Positions 53,558 through 61,512 of a stretch of DNA of 64,000 nucleotides are shown here, in pieces. Position 1 is the first letter of the stretch; each line of letters starts with the position of its first letter. The stretch is from RPQJ01 sp963726665 (GTDB lineage Bacteria; Pseudomonadota; Gammaproteobacteria; Steroidobacterales; Steroidobacteraceae): assembly GCA_963726665.1 (NCBI GenBank), contig CAVSDW010000012.1:434001-498000 (forward strand). Reading direction: 5' to 3'. The position numbers and the translations under genes were made by a program. The notes beneath the pieces were generated by a model. The model did no database searches. It had not been told where the DNA came from and saw only the letters and a program-made list of their open reading frames with translations.

Positions 53558-54529
53558 TCAGCGCCGGGGCTCGAGTCCCGGTGAGTAATAGACCTGGCCC
53601 TGGTTGTCGATGATCACGGCCTCGATGTCGCCGATCCGCCGCACGTACTCCATGCCGCGCTCGACCCCGAGTATGAAGATCGGCTTGGTGAGCCCATCCG
53701 TGCGCGTCGCCGTGGGCCCGATGACCGTGACGCTGCGCACGGCGGACGGGGATTTCCCGGTGCCCGGCACCAGGATGTGATGGTGACGGACGCCATCGTG
53801 CTCGAAATATCGCTCGTAGTCCCCGGAGGTGGAGATGGCCTCGTCCTCGAGCGGGATGCGTGTCACCACCACGCCATCCCGGCGCGGGTCACGTATGCCG
53901 ACCATCCAGGGCTTGCCGAGACGGTCGCCGAGCAGCCGCGTGTCGCCGCCTGCGTTGACCATCGCGTGGCCGATCCCCAGCGAGCGCAGGATCTCGACGC
54001 CTCGGTCTACCGCCCAGCCCTTCGCGAAACCACCCAGGTCGATGCGCATGCCGGGCTGCAGGAAGCGGATCGTGCGCGCATCGCGATCGACCTGCAGTTG
54101 CCGGTAGTCGATCGAAGGCAGTGCGGAGGCGATCTCGTCTTCCGTGGGGTGCACCTGCGCACGGTAGTCGTAGAGGTGGCCGACGCTGGCGTAGGTGATG
54201 TCGAAGATGCCGTCGCTCAGGCGCGAGTATTCGAGGGACTTCTCGACGACGTCGATGATGTCGGCATCGACCTGCACCGGACGCTCGAAGCCATGGGCGT
54301 TGACCTGCGAGAGCTGGCTCTCCGGCTTGTACGTGCTCATGAGCTCGTCCGTGCGATGCATGTCCGCCATGACTGCGTCGATGGCGTGCTCTGCGAGACG
54401 GGAGTCGGTCGCCCAGAGCTGCACCGCGATGCGGGTGCCCATGATGGCTTCCTCGCGCTCGTACCACGCGCCGGGCGATGCCGAAGGCGCGGGCGGCCGC
54501 GGGGTCGAGGGAATCTCGGGCCGGGTCAT
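53558..54529 (-). CDS. apbE: FAD:protein FMN transferase
   Basis: ApbE-family flavin transferase of 323 aa that attaches FMN to a Thr/Ser of target proteins. Signatures: MGTRIAVQLW near the N-terminus, GGFAKGWAVDRG, NAGGDTRLLG and STSGDYERYF with the DGLTKPIFILG metal site. No lipobox or clear signal is visible, so the cellular site is not certain. It lies last in a minus-strand run after the three-domain methyltransferase; no FMN-binding (NqrC/RnfG-like) target is present in the window. Confidence 0.9.
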   Translation of the reverse strand: MTRPEIPSTPRPPAPSASPGAWYEREEAIMGTRIAVQLWATDSRLAEHAIDAVMADMHRTDELMSTYKPESQLSQVNAHGFERPVQVDADIIDVVEKSLEYSRLSDGIFDITYASVGHLYDYRAQVHPTEDEIASALPSIDYRQLQVDRDARTIRFLQPGMRIDLGGFAKGWAVDRGVEILRSLGIGHAMVNAGGDTRLLGDRLGKPWMVGIRDPRRDGVVVTRIPLEDEAISTSGDYERYFEHDGVRHHHILVPGTGKSPSAVRSVTVIGPTATRTDGLTKPIFILGVERGMEYVRRIGDIEAVIIDNQGQVYYSPGLEPRR

Positions 54530-54604
54530 CGCAACTGCACCTCGCCTGCGGCGGTGATCGACGCGGAAAGCCTAACGGTGGGGGCCGCCGATCTCAACGC
54601 GGGA

Positions 54605-55978
54605 TCAGGGACGCCACGGCGCCTGCGCCTCGGCGAACAGTCGCTCGAGGAACGCCCGCACCACGGGAAGCGACTCGTCGGCGGGCATCAACCGCTCGCG
54701 CACGAGGACGTCCGCGATGTCGCGCAACGTCCGCCGGCCGTCGACGAGCGACGCGACGAACGAGTGAACGCGCATCGCCAGAACCTCACTCTCGACCTGC
54801 GGCAGCAGGGGCACCGGCACATCTTCGCGCTGCAGCCATTCGGGTGCGTTTCGATGCGGCGGCGGCGGCTCGACCCGCGATTTCATGACGGCGCTGAACG
54901 TGACCAGTCGTTCCATGCGGCCATGCCGGCTGGCGGGCGACGCCAGGTAGGGGACGCCCTCCTCCCGCAGTTCCACGTCGGCGAAGCCCGCGGCCTCGAG
55001 CAGGGCCGGCAACTCGTCGGTCGAATAGCAGCGGGCCGGGTCGCCGTGCTGGAAGAACAGCGAGCCGCTGTTGACCCAGCGGCCGCCAGGCCTGAGCCAC
55101 TGGTTCAGCCTGGCCGCAAATGCCGCGAAGTCTTCGTCGAGGATGTCGATCAGCCACGGCGTGACCACGGTATCGAAGGCGCCCTGCGCGAACGGCGCCC
55201 GGGACGCATCCGCCACGATCGGCCAGAGTCCCGGCGGCGCAGGCGCCGGCGCGTGCAGGTCGCGGAGCACCGCGTGGCAGCCGAGGTCACGCGGGGCCAG
55301 CGGGAACTCGTACAGCTCGACGTGCTCCCCGGCGAACATGCGCCTCGCGACGATCATCATCAACGGATTCAGGTCGGCGGCAATCGTCGCGACCGGACTG
55401 CGACCCACGTGCAGGTCGTAGGCGAGCCGCCCCGCCCCGCAGCCGAGCACCAGGGTCCGCCCCGGATTCGCGGCGCCGAGCGCACGGTCCACGGCTGCGT
55501 AGGCCGCCTCGTTCTCCGTCGAGCCCCAGCACCAGTCGCGATGCAGGTTGGCGTAATAGCTGGTGAGGCCCTGCCCGGGCGGGAGCGGCGTCCCGAGTGC
55601 GCGATAGGTCTCCGGCACGGCGGCCGAGGCAGCCACGTCGAGCGGCGCCATCAGCGACGACAGTCGTCGCGCATGATCGCTGCAGGCACTCGAGAGAAGC
55701 TTGAGTCGATTGCGCGTCGCCGAGAGGGTGACGTCGGCGGTCAGCGCGGCGCGGTACCTGGCCGCCTGCGCCTCGAGTCCGGTCGTCAACGCGCGCATTC
55801 GCGTTCGCCACTCGCCGAGCGTCGCTGCGGGCTCCGCGCACAGCCATGGAATTCCATCGACGATCGGAAATCGCGCCCCGCAGGACGCACAACTCACGGA
55901 TGTGCCCGCTGCGAGCGGTCCGCCGCAGCGCGGGCAGCAGAGCACAGACCAGTGATCGGTTTCGCGCACCTTTTCCAA
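54605..55978 (-). CDS. SAM methyltransferase with N-terminal Trm112-like zinc ribbon and C-terminal PqqD-like domain
   Basis: Protein of 457 aa. Zinc ribbon at 14-36 (CCPRCGG and SCASCGARFPIVDGIPWL), a class I methyltransferase core (about 140-330) with WGSTENEAAYAAVD, LVLGCGAGRLAYDL and ADLNPLMMIVARRM, and a C-terminal helical domain (about 390-450) with DGRRTLRDIADVLV like PqqD-type modules. The core resembles carnosine N-methyltransferase-type (N2227) proteins. Substrate unknown. Start is TTG 55978 or GTG 55969; it lies 12 bp after the DUF1501 gene stop. Confidence 0.78.
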   Translation of the reverse strand: MEKVRETDHWSVLCCPRCGGPLAAGTSVSCASCGARFPIVDGIPWLCAEPAATLGEWRTRMRALTTGLEAQAARYRAALTADVTLSATRNRLKLLSSACSDHARRLSSLMAPLDVAASAAVPETYRALGTPLPPGQGLTSYYANLHRDWCWGSTENEAAYAAVDRALGAANPGRTLVLGCGAGRLAYDLHVGRSPVATIAADLNPLMMIVARRMFAGEHVELYEFPLAPRDLGCHAVLRDLHAPAPAPPGLWPIVADASRAPFAQGAFDTVVTPWLIDILDEDFAAFAARLNQWLRPGGRWVNSGSLFFQHGDPARCYSTDELPALLEAAGFADVELREEGVPYLASPASRHGRMERLVTFSAVMKSRVEPPPPHRNAPEWLQREDVPVPLLPQVESEVLAMRVHSFVASLVDGRRTLRDIADVLVRERLMPADESLPVVRAFLERLFAEAQAPWRP

Positions 55979-55989
55979 GGTGCACGAGT

Positions 55990-57624
55990 CTAGCCGATCT
56001 TGCCGCTCACGATCGGGTTGAAGGCGGTCAGGCTTTCCTGCAGAGCCGGCGAGCCGAGCCCGTTGCCCGGGAATTTCTGCGAGAACTGCCCCTGCTCACC
56101 GTGCAGTGCCATGTAATTCAGCACAACCGTCTCGACCAGCAGGTTGACGTTGTTGGCCGCGGGGCTCGAGGCCGTCTCCACGGATGCGTCGGATCGGAAA
56201 TATCCGATCTGCTGGTGCCGGGCGACACCCCCCGCCCCGCTGCTCAGCAACTGCGGCCGCCCCTGCGGGTTGTAGACGAGGAAGAACGAAGCCGCCGTGG
56301 ACTGGTTGTCACTGGTCCACATGAACTTGCCGCGACCGTCGACACTGTCGTCGACCTGGCCGCTCGCCGAGATCGACCCGTCCGAGAAGACATAGAGCAT
56401 CAGCGGCAGGCCGCGGCGAGCCGCGTACTCGAGGCACGCCCCCATGCAGCGCCCTGCCCGCAAGTCCCTGAGCTCGCCGGTCGAACGGCCCTGGCCGTGG
56501 TAGTCGTAGCCGCCGAGCGTGATCGTGCCGGCGCCTGCGTAACCGGACAGCACCATTTTCATCACTGCCGCGGTCTTGCGGAACTCGGAATCGCTGGCGT
56601 ACTCGGCGGGCTTGAATACGCCGCCGCTGCCGACGATGTCCGGATCCAGGTCCGGGTTGAGCGCGGTGGGGTTGCCGAACCGGTCGACGACGTCGGCGGC
56701 CTTGACGTAGCCGCAGGACACGAGATCACGCACCACTTCGTCGCGTGTCACCGTGGTCTTCTTCGGATCGGCCCACGGCTGCTTGGGATCGACATTCTGC
56801 AGCTTGCGGGCGCTGATGCGCTGGACCGACTCCATCACGGCCACGGTGTCGTCGACGCTCAGCAGGCTGGCGAGCTGGCCGGTGTCCACGAGCCCGGTGA
56901 CGTCGCTCGCACGGTCCACCTTGGTCGGTCGCACGGACAGGTCGATCATGCCGGCAGGCGCCATGGAATTTCCGCCGGAATCGGAGGAGCTCGACCCCAC
57001 CAGGGTCGCAAGCGAACCGTCGGCACCGGCCTTGTAGATCCCGTACATCGGGTTGTGGGGGTTGTTGCCGGTATCGTTCTCGGATCGCGCGGCGATCACG
57101 GCACCGTTGATCGAGGCGGCGGTCGCCGGCGACACGCGATCCATGATTCCGCGCAGGAACGCGCTGTCGGAGTGGAACGCGAGGCCGAGCCTCGTGTCGG
57201 TGAAACTCGTGCCGGTCGCGGAATTCGTCATGCTGGGCAGCATGTCTCCAGGCAGGCCGAGCTTGCCGTAGCCGGCCGTGCTCAGGAAATCCAGCTGTCC
57301 GCCCGGCCCGCCCATCAGGACGTTCGAGCCGACCATGTTGGCACCGCCCGCGAGGTCGATGCAGATGAACGGGATCTTGCCCGCTCCCTGGACCTGGATG
57401 CCGCAGCTGCTGCGCAGCGCCTGCAGGTCCGGAGACAGTGCGGCCATCGCGGCGCGCGGATCAGCGAACAGGCTGAAGATCGTGGGCGCGATGACCGTGC
57501 CGAGGCCCGCGGTCAGTCCCTGGGCGATGAAGTCCCGGCGTGAAACCGGCCGTTTATGGCCAAGGGCATGCCGGATCGGTTCGTCGAGGCCCAGTCGCCG
57601 CGGGGGTGCCTTGCGAATGATCAT
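55990..57624 (-). CDS. DUF1501-type Tat-exported protein
   Basis: Protein of 544 aa with a twin-arginine signal (SRRDFIAQGLTAGLGTVIAP). The mature part has the alkaline-phosphatase-like fold signatures of DUF1501 proteins (IDLAGGANMVGSNVLMGGPG, LGGYDYHGQGRSTGEL). Members are often named GspF or sulfatase-like without proof. It follows the LamG/cytochrome lipoprotein by 32 bp and probably belongs with it and the c-type cytochrome-like gene. Function unknown. Confidence 0.83.
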   Translation of the reverse strand: MIIRKAPPRRLGLDEPIRHALGHKRPVSRRDFIAQGLTAGLGTVIAPTIFSLFADPRAAMAALSPDLQALRSSCGIQVQGAGKIPFICIDLAGGANMVGSNVLMGGPGGQLDFLSTAGYGKLGLPGDMLPSMTNSATGTSFTDTRLGLAFHSDSAFLRGIMDRVSPATAASINGAVIAARSENDTGNNPHNPMYGIYKAGADGSLATLVGSSSSDSGGNSMAPAGMIDLSVRPTKVDRASDVTGLVDTGQLASLLSVDDTVAVMESVQRISARKLQNVDPKQPWADPKKTTVTRDEVVRDLVSCGYVKAADVVDRFGNPTALNPDLDPDIVGSGGVFKPAEYASDSEFRKTAAVMKMVLSGYAGAGTITLGGYDYHGQGRSTGELRDLRAGRCMGACLEYAARRGLPLMLYVFSDGSISASGQVDDSVDGRGKFMWTSDNQSTAASFFLVYNPQGRPQLLSSGAGGVARHQQIGYFRSDASVETASSPAANNVNLLVETVVLNYMALHGEQGQFSQKFPGNGLGSPALQESLTAFNPIVSGKIG

Positions 57625-57656
57625 GGTTGATTACCTTCTGCGTGCCTTCCGGCGCC

Positions 57657-60113
57657 TCAATTGATCAGCGTCACGGCGCTGCCGAGCAGGGCTGCGCACG
57701 TCGCCTTGACGATGGTCGGAGTACGCCCGGCCGGGCAGCTGTTGCCGCAGGCGGCGAGCCTCGTGATCAGGGAATCGAGCTCCGTGCGCACGTCGGCCGG
57801 GTTCGGATCCGTGCCGAGGTTGGCGAGCATCATGTGACTGACCAGCGAGTCGAGCACGATCGCACGCCCGGCGGAGCCGAACGCGATCGGCGGGCCGGCG
57901 TCGAAGTCGAAGCCCGGGAAGTACGCGGCCCGCTTGCTCGTGTCGTCGACCAGCGAGTTGCAGTACTGGATCGAGAGCTGCGCGATCGCCACCGGGTGCC
58001 CGGAGACGAAGGTGTCGATGCTCTCGATCGTGGGCAGCGCCTGCTTCACCGTCGCGAACGTGGCCTTCACGGCAGGCGTCTGTGGACTGACGCCGGTCAG
58101 GTTCGACATGGTCGCGTTGATCTCGTCGAACACGCGCAGGCCGATGTCGGCGGGGCGGCGGACGTCCGCCGGTGGCGCGGGAGCGAGCGGGACCGGGTCG
58201 AGGCGTACGTTGGTGTGGGAGCCGAGCACGTCGAAGGTCAGGAAGAACTCGTCGGAGTCAGGCCCCTTCTGCAGTGCGATCACCGTCCCGATCGACGACA
58301 GCCGCTGGCCGAGCGGTCCGTACTCCGAGTCCGTGACGTTCGTGTCCAGCGTCCGGTACGCCTGGCCGACGTCCGGTTCGGTGCCATTGATGCCGATGCG
58401 CAGGCCGGCGATCGGAATCGTGCCGGGGCGCGCCGCGGGATCGAGACTGATGAACGTGGGCTTGTCGAAGAGATAGCTGTAGCTGTCGAACTGGCTCACC
58501 TCGAACATGATGTAGGCCTGCGGCACGTCCACGAGGTGGCTCACCGAGAAGAGCACGTAGTACTTCTCGCCGACGCCGGCCTGGAAGTTCGTCTGCACCT
58601 GCTCCGGGGTGAGTGCGCGGTTGTACACGGCAACGAGCCGGAATACGCCCTGGAACTGCCGGTCGCCCGAGACCTCGTTGCCGAGCACGAACGCGAAGGT
58701 GTCGTCCCAGTCGGCAATGGTTCCGCCGGCCGCAGGGTCGGCGTCGCCGGTGTACGCGCCGTTCACGTAGATCCGCCGGCCGTTGACCGGGTCGTAGGTC
58801 GCGACCACGTGCTGCAGTGTCGCCTGCAGGTCCTCGTCCGCGGCCGCGGTCGTGAGCTTCGGATCGCCGGCCTGGTCGGTGCGGCTCGAACGGTTGTAGA
58901 AGTCGTAGCTGTAGAGCGTCTGCCCAAGCATGAAGTTTCGCGTCGTCGTGCCGCCCGAGTACGAGACGATTCGCGCCTCCTCCTGTGCGACGTTACCCGG
59001 CGCGACCCACGCCTCGATCGTGTACTCGCCGGTGGCGGCCACGAGGTCATGCAGCTTGCGGCTGGCCGCGGTCGAGCCCTGTGCCTTGCCGCTGCGGACA
59101 TTGATGCCCCAGCCACCGACCCAGGTCACGTCGCCGGACAGGTTGAGATTCAGCGCCGGTTCGACGCCGCTCGTGTCGTAGGCGACGCTGCCGCGGCCGG
59201 TCTTGAATTCCCACAATCCGATCATGTTCGACGTGTAGCGGTTTCCACCGCTCGCGACGGTGCCGTCATACATGCCGAGGGCCTTCGAAAGCACCAGGGA
59301 CATGTCGACCGGCGTGGCCGACACCTGCCCCGCAAAGGCACGGATGGCGGCCTCCATCTCGTCGGCATTGGCGGCGCAGTCGCTCCAGCAGTTGTGGAAC
59401 TCGTTGCGCAGCCTGAGCACCAGCCGTGACCGGTCGGGCTGGTCGAGGTCGATCTTCACCTTCACCGCCGCGTAGGCCTCGTCGAGGTCGGCCGATGCGA
59501 AGAAAGGCGACTGCGGGCCCGCCGCCGTCGGGGCGTGGCAGCGCGAGCAGTACTCCCTGACGACCGGATACACGGTGCTCGCGAAGATCGCAGGCGTCGT
59601 CGGGAATGCCTTGCTCGCGCCCGGGTCCCTGATGACCGGCGGCTTGAGCACCACGCCCTGGATTCCGCCGCCGGCTGCAGCGCCGGCCCAGTTGGTGATC
59701 CAGGTCGTCAGGATGTCGGCGCAGGCGTCGGCACTTGCGAGCCAGCAGTTGTGGCCGCCGGCAACTTTCTGGACCATGCGCGAGTCGCGCGGCGACGAGA
59801 GATTGACGACGCCGTTGGCGGCGGCGTAGGCGAGGTTGATGTCGTCCTGGCGCACGAACTGCGGCGCCTGGCCGCCAGCCACGTGGCACTTGCCGCAGCG
59901 ATTGGCCGCCTTCAGGTTGTCCCAGACGTTGATCTTGAACGCCTGCACGTCGGCCGTGGCCGGCGGCGGGCCGCTGTATGCAGCGGGCGTGCCGCCCGAG
60001 GTGACGGGGTTCTGGACCGTATCGGCGCCGCCGCCGCAACCGCCGAGCAGCAGCGCGGCGACGCCGACGGCCGTGGCACGAATCATCCAGGTTCTCAGGG
60101 TCGTGATGTTCAT
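57657..60113 (-). CDS. LamG-domain lipoprotein with c-type haem motifs
   Basis: Protein of 818 aa. A lipobox (LLLGGC, Cys about 26) gives a lipoprotein. Two CxxCH motifs occur at the N-terminal third (CGKCH about 73-77 and CSRCH about 190-194), then a concanavalin/LamG domain (about 300-490) with WVAPGNVAQEEARIVSYSGG, and a helical C-terminus. No peptidase or hydrolase motif. It lies 9 bp after the c-type cytochrome-like gene. Likely an extracytoplasmic electron-transfer or binding protein. Confidence 0.83.
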   Translation of the reverse strand: MNITTLRTWMIRATAVGVAALLLGGCGGGADTVQNPVTSGGTPAAYSGPPPATADVQAFKINVWDNLKAANRCGKCHVAGGQAPQFVRQDDINLAYAAANGVVNLSSPRDSRMVQKVAGGHNCWLASADACADILTTWITNWAGAAAGGGIQGVVLKPPVIRDPGASKAFPTTPAIFASTVYPVVREYCSRCHAPTAAGPQSPFFASADLDEAYAAVKVKIDLDQPDRSRLVLRLRNEFHNCWSDCAANADEMEAAIRAFAGQVSATPVDMSLVLSKALGMYDGTVASGGNRYTSNMIGLWEFKTGRGSVAYDTSGVEPALNLNLSGDVTWVGGWGINVRSGKAQGSTAASRKLHDLVAATGEYTIEAWVAPGNVAQEEARIVSYSGGTTTRNFMLGQTLYSYDFYNRSSRTDQAGDPKLTTAAADEDLQATLQHVVATYDPVNGRRIYVNGAYTGDADPAAGGTIADWDDTFAFVLGNEVSGDRQFQGVFRLVAVYNRALTPEQVQTNFQAGVGEKYYVLFSVSHLVDVPQAYIMFEVSQFDSYSYLFDKPTFISLDPAARPGTIPIAGLRIGINGTEPDVGQAYRTLDTNVTDSEYGPLGQRLSSIGTVIALQKGPDSDEFFLTFDVLGSHTNVRLDPVPLAPAPPADVRRPADIGLRVFDEINATMSNLTGVSPQTPAVKATFATVKQALPTIESIDTFVSGHPVAIAQLSIQYCNSLVDDTSKRAAYFPGFDFDAGPPIAFGSAGRAIVLDSLVSHMMLANLGTDPNPADVRTELDSLITRLAACGNSCPAGRTPTIVKATCAALLGSAVTLIN

Positions 60114-60121
60114 GGCGTCCC

Positions 60122-61312
60122 CTAGTCACCCATGCAGTAGGTGGCGGCCTCGGCGAACACTCGCTTCAGCTTGTAACCATTGGTCTTGAACGAACCGACC
60201 ATGGCCTGGATCTTCAACCGGTCCTGCGTGTCGCTCGGATCGCGGAAGCAGACGGTGCGGAACACCTTCTTGACCTGGCAGCCCGCGAACGCGTCCGTGT
60301 GCGCGAGTTCCATGCCGAGCGACTTCGCGCCCTGGCCACTGCCCGAAAGCGACGGGTCCCAGCCGAGCAGGGAGTTGCGCCCCTTGCGCCAGTAGTTGTC
60401 CCAGCGGTCATCCGGCGTCGAATAGCCCGCCGGGAACGTATCCTTGTTGTGGAAGTACTTCGGTCGCACGATGCCGGGCGTGTAGATGATCCGTCCGCCC
60501 GCCTCGTCCCAGTCGTGATACGCGAAGGCCTGGACCATCGGGTCCATTCCGCTGTGGCAGCCGACGCAGTTGTTGAGATAGAGGCGGCTGTCTCCGCCGG
60601 GACTGCGGCTCACGTCCTGGCGCACCCGGTCGGGCGGCCGCGTCGTATCCGACACCTGCTCCATGTCCGTGCACAGGTGATTGATGAGGGTGAACCTGAA
60701 CATCGCGCGGTTCGTGCCGGCGATGAAGAACGCCTGCGCGGCGGCTCGCGAGGTCATCACCCCGGCAGTTGCCTCCGGCGGCAGGCCGGCGGCGGACGAC
60801 TGGGTCGTCTGCGCCAGCACGTCCTTCAGGCTCGCGCCCTGCGACTCGAGGGCGGCGTAGTGATCGTTGTTCGAAGGCGAGTACGCAGGCACGCCGGAGA
60901 CGTTGCGCCCGACGTAGAGGATGTCGTCGTACAGGACGCGGTCGAACGCCACGTCGTCCCGCACCATCCCGATCACGGTTGCTACGTAGTCGTTCAGCGG
61001 CGCGAAAACCGTCTGCTCGCGGTTCGTCCATGGCATCGCGAAGTTCTTGAGCGTCACATCGTAGAAGGCTCGATCGTCCATGGCCTTGTAGGCGGCACGG
61101 GTCGGGTTGCCGCCCGCGATGTCGCCGGCCATCGATGTGAGGACCTCCTCGGTCGGCGGCACGCCGGCGATCCGGTCGTACAGGCGCTTTGCCTGGGTGC
61201 GCGAATCGGCGAACGCAGCCGCGGACTGCAGCGCGACGAGCGCCGCGCACGCGGTGATTGCGCTCACGCGTAGGCAGCCGAAACCATACCGTGCGAGCGT
61301 CCTGAGGCGCAT
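60122..61312 (-). CDS. exported protein with a single c-type haem motif (cytochrome-like)
   Basis: Protein of 396 aa with a signal peptide (about 1-35, ending AFA). The helical mature part has one haem-binding motif CVGCH (about 259-263), in LYLNNCVGCHSGMDPM. Several other Cys (CTDME, CQVKK, CFRDP, CMGD) may form disulfides. ATG 61312 follows GGGGGAGG at 7-bp spacing. First gene of the LamG/DUF1501 unit and divergent from the HzsA-like gene, with a 200-bp shared upstream region. Confidence 0.8.
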   Translation of the reverse strand: MRLRTLARYGFGCLRVSAITACAALVALQSAAAFADSRTQAKRLYDRIAGVPPTEEVLTSMAGDIAGGNPTRAAYKAMDDRAFYDVTLKNFAMPWTNREQTVFAPLNDYVATVIGMVRDDVAFDRVLYDDILYVGRNVSGVPAYSPSNNDHYAALESQGASLKDVLAQTTQSSAAGLPPEATAGVMTSRAAAQAFFIAGTNRAMFRFTLINHLCTDMEQVSDTTRPPDRVRQDVSRSPGGDSRLYLNNCVGCHSGMDPMVQAFAYHDWDEAGGRIIYTPGIVRPKYFHNKDTFPAGYSTPDDRWDNYWRKGRNSLLGWDPSLSGSGQGAKSLGMELAHTDAFAGCQVKKVFRTVCFRDPSDTQDRLKIQAMVGSFKTNGYKLKRVFAEAATYCMGD

Positions 61313-61512
61313 TCCGATCCTCCCCCGACCGGAACGACCGGTCGCTGGCGGCGAATGTGCGGGCTGGCGGCGCGATCGCCAAGCGGCGTAACCGGCACTG
61401 AGAGGTGTCTCACACAACCGGAGCCCATCGGTGGTGCTGCGGGCCGCTTGTGAGAAAAAGTGCACCGCGCGGCCATCACACCGCGCCCGGTCCACCTGCT
61501 GAGGTACCTCGG
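61313..61512. other. 200-bp divergent promoter region
   Basis: Gap between the start codons of the minus-strand cytochrome-like gene (61312) and the plus-strand HzsA-like gene (61513). It should hold two promoters. I see no clear hexamer pair, hairpin or riboswitch in it. Confidence 0.4.
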
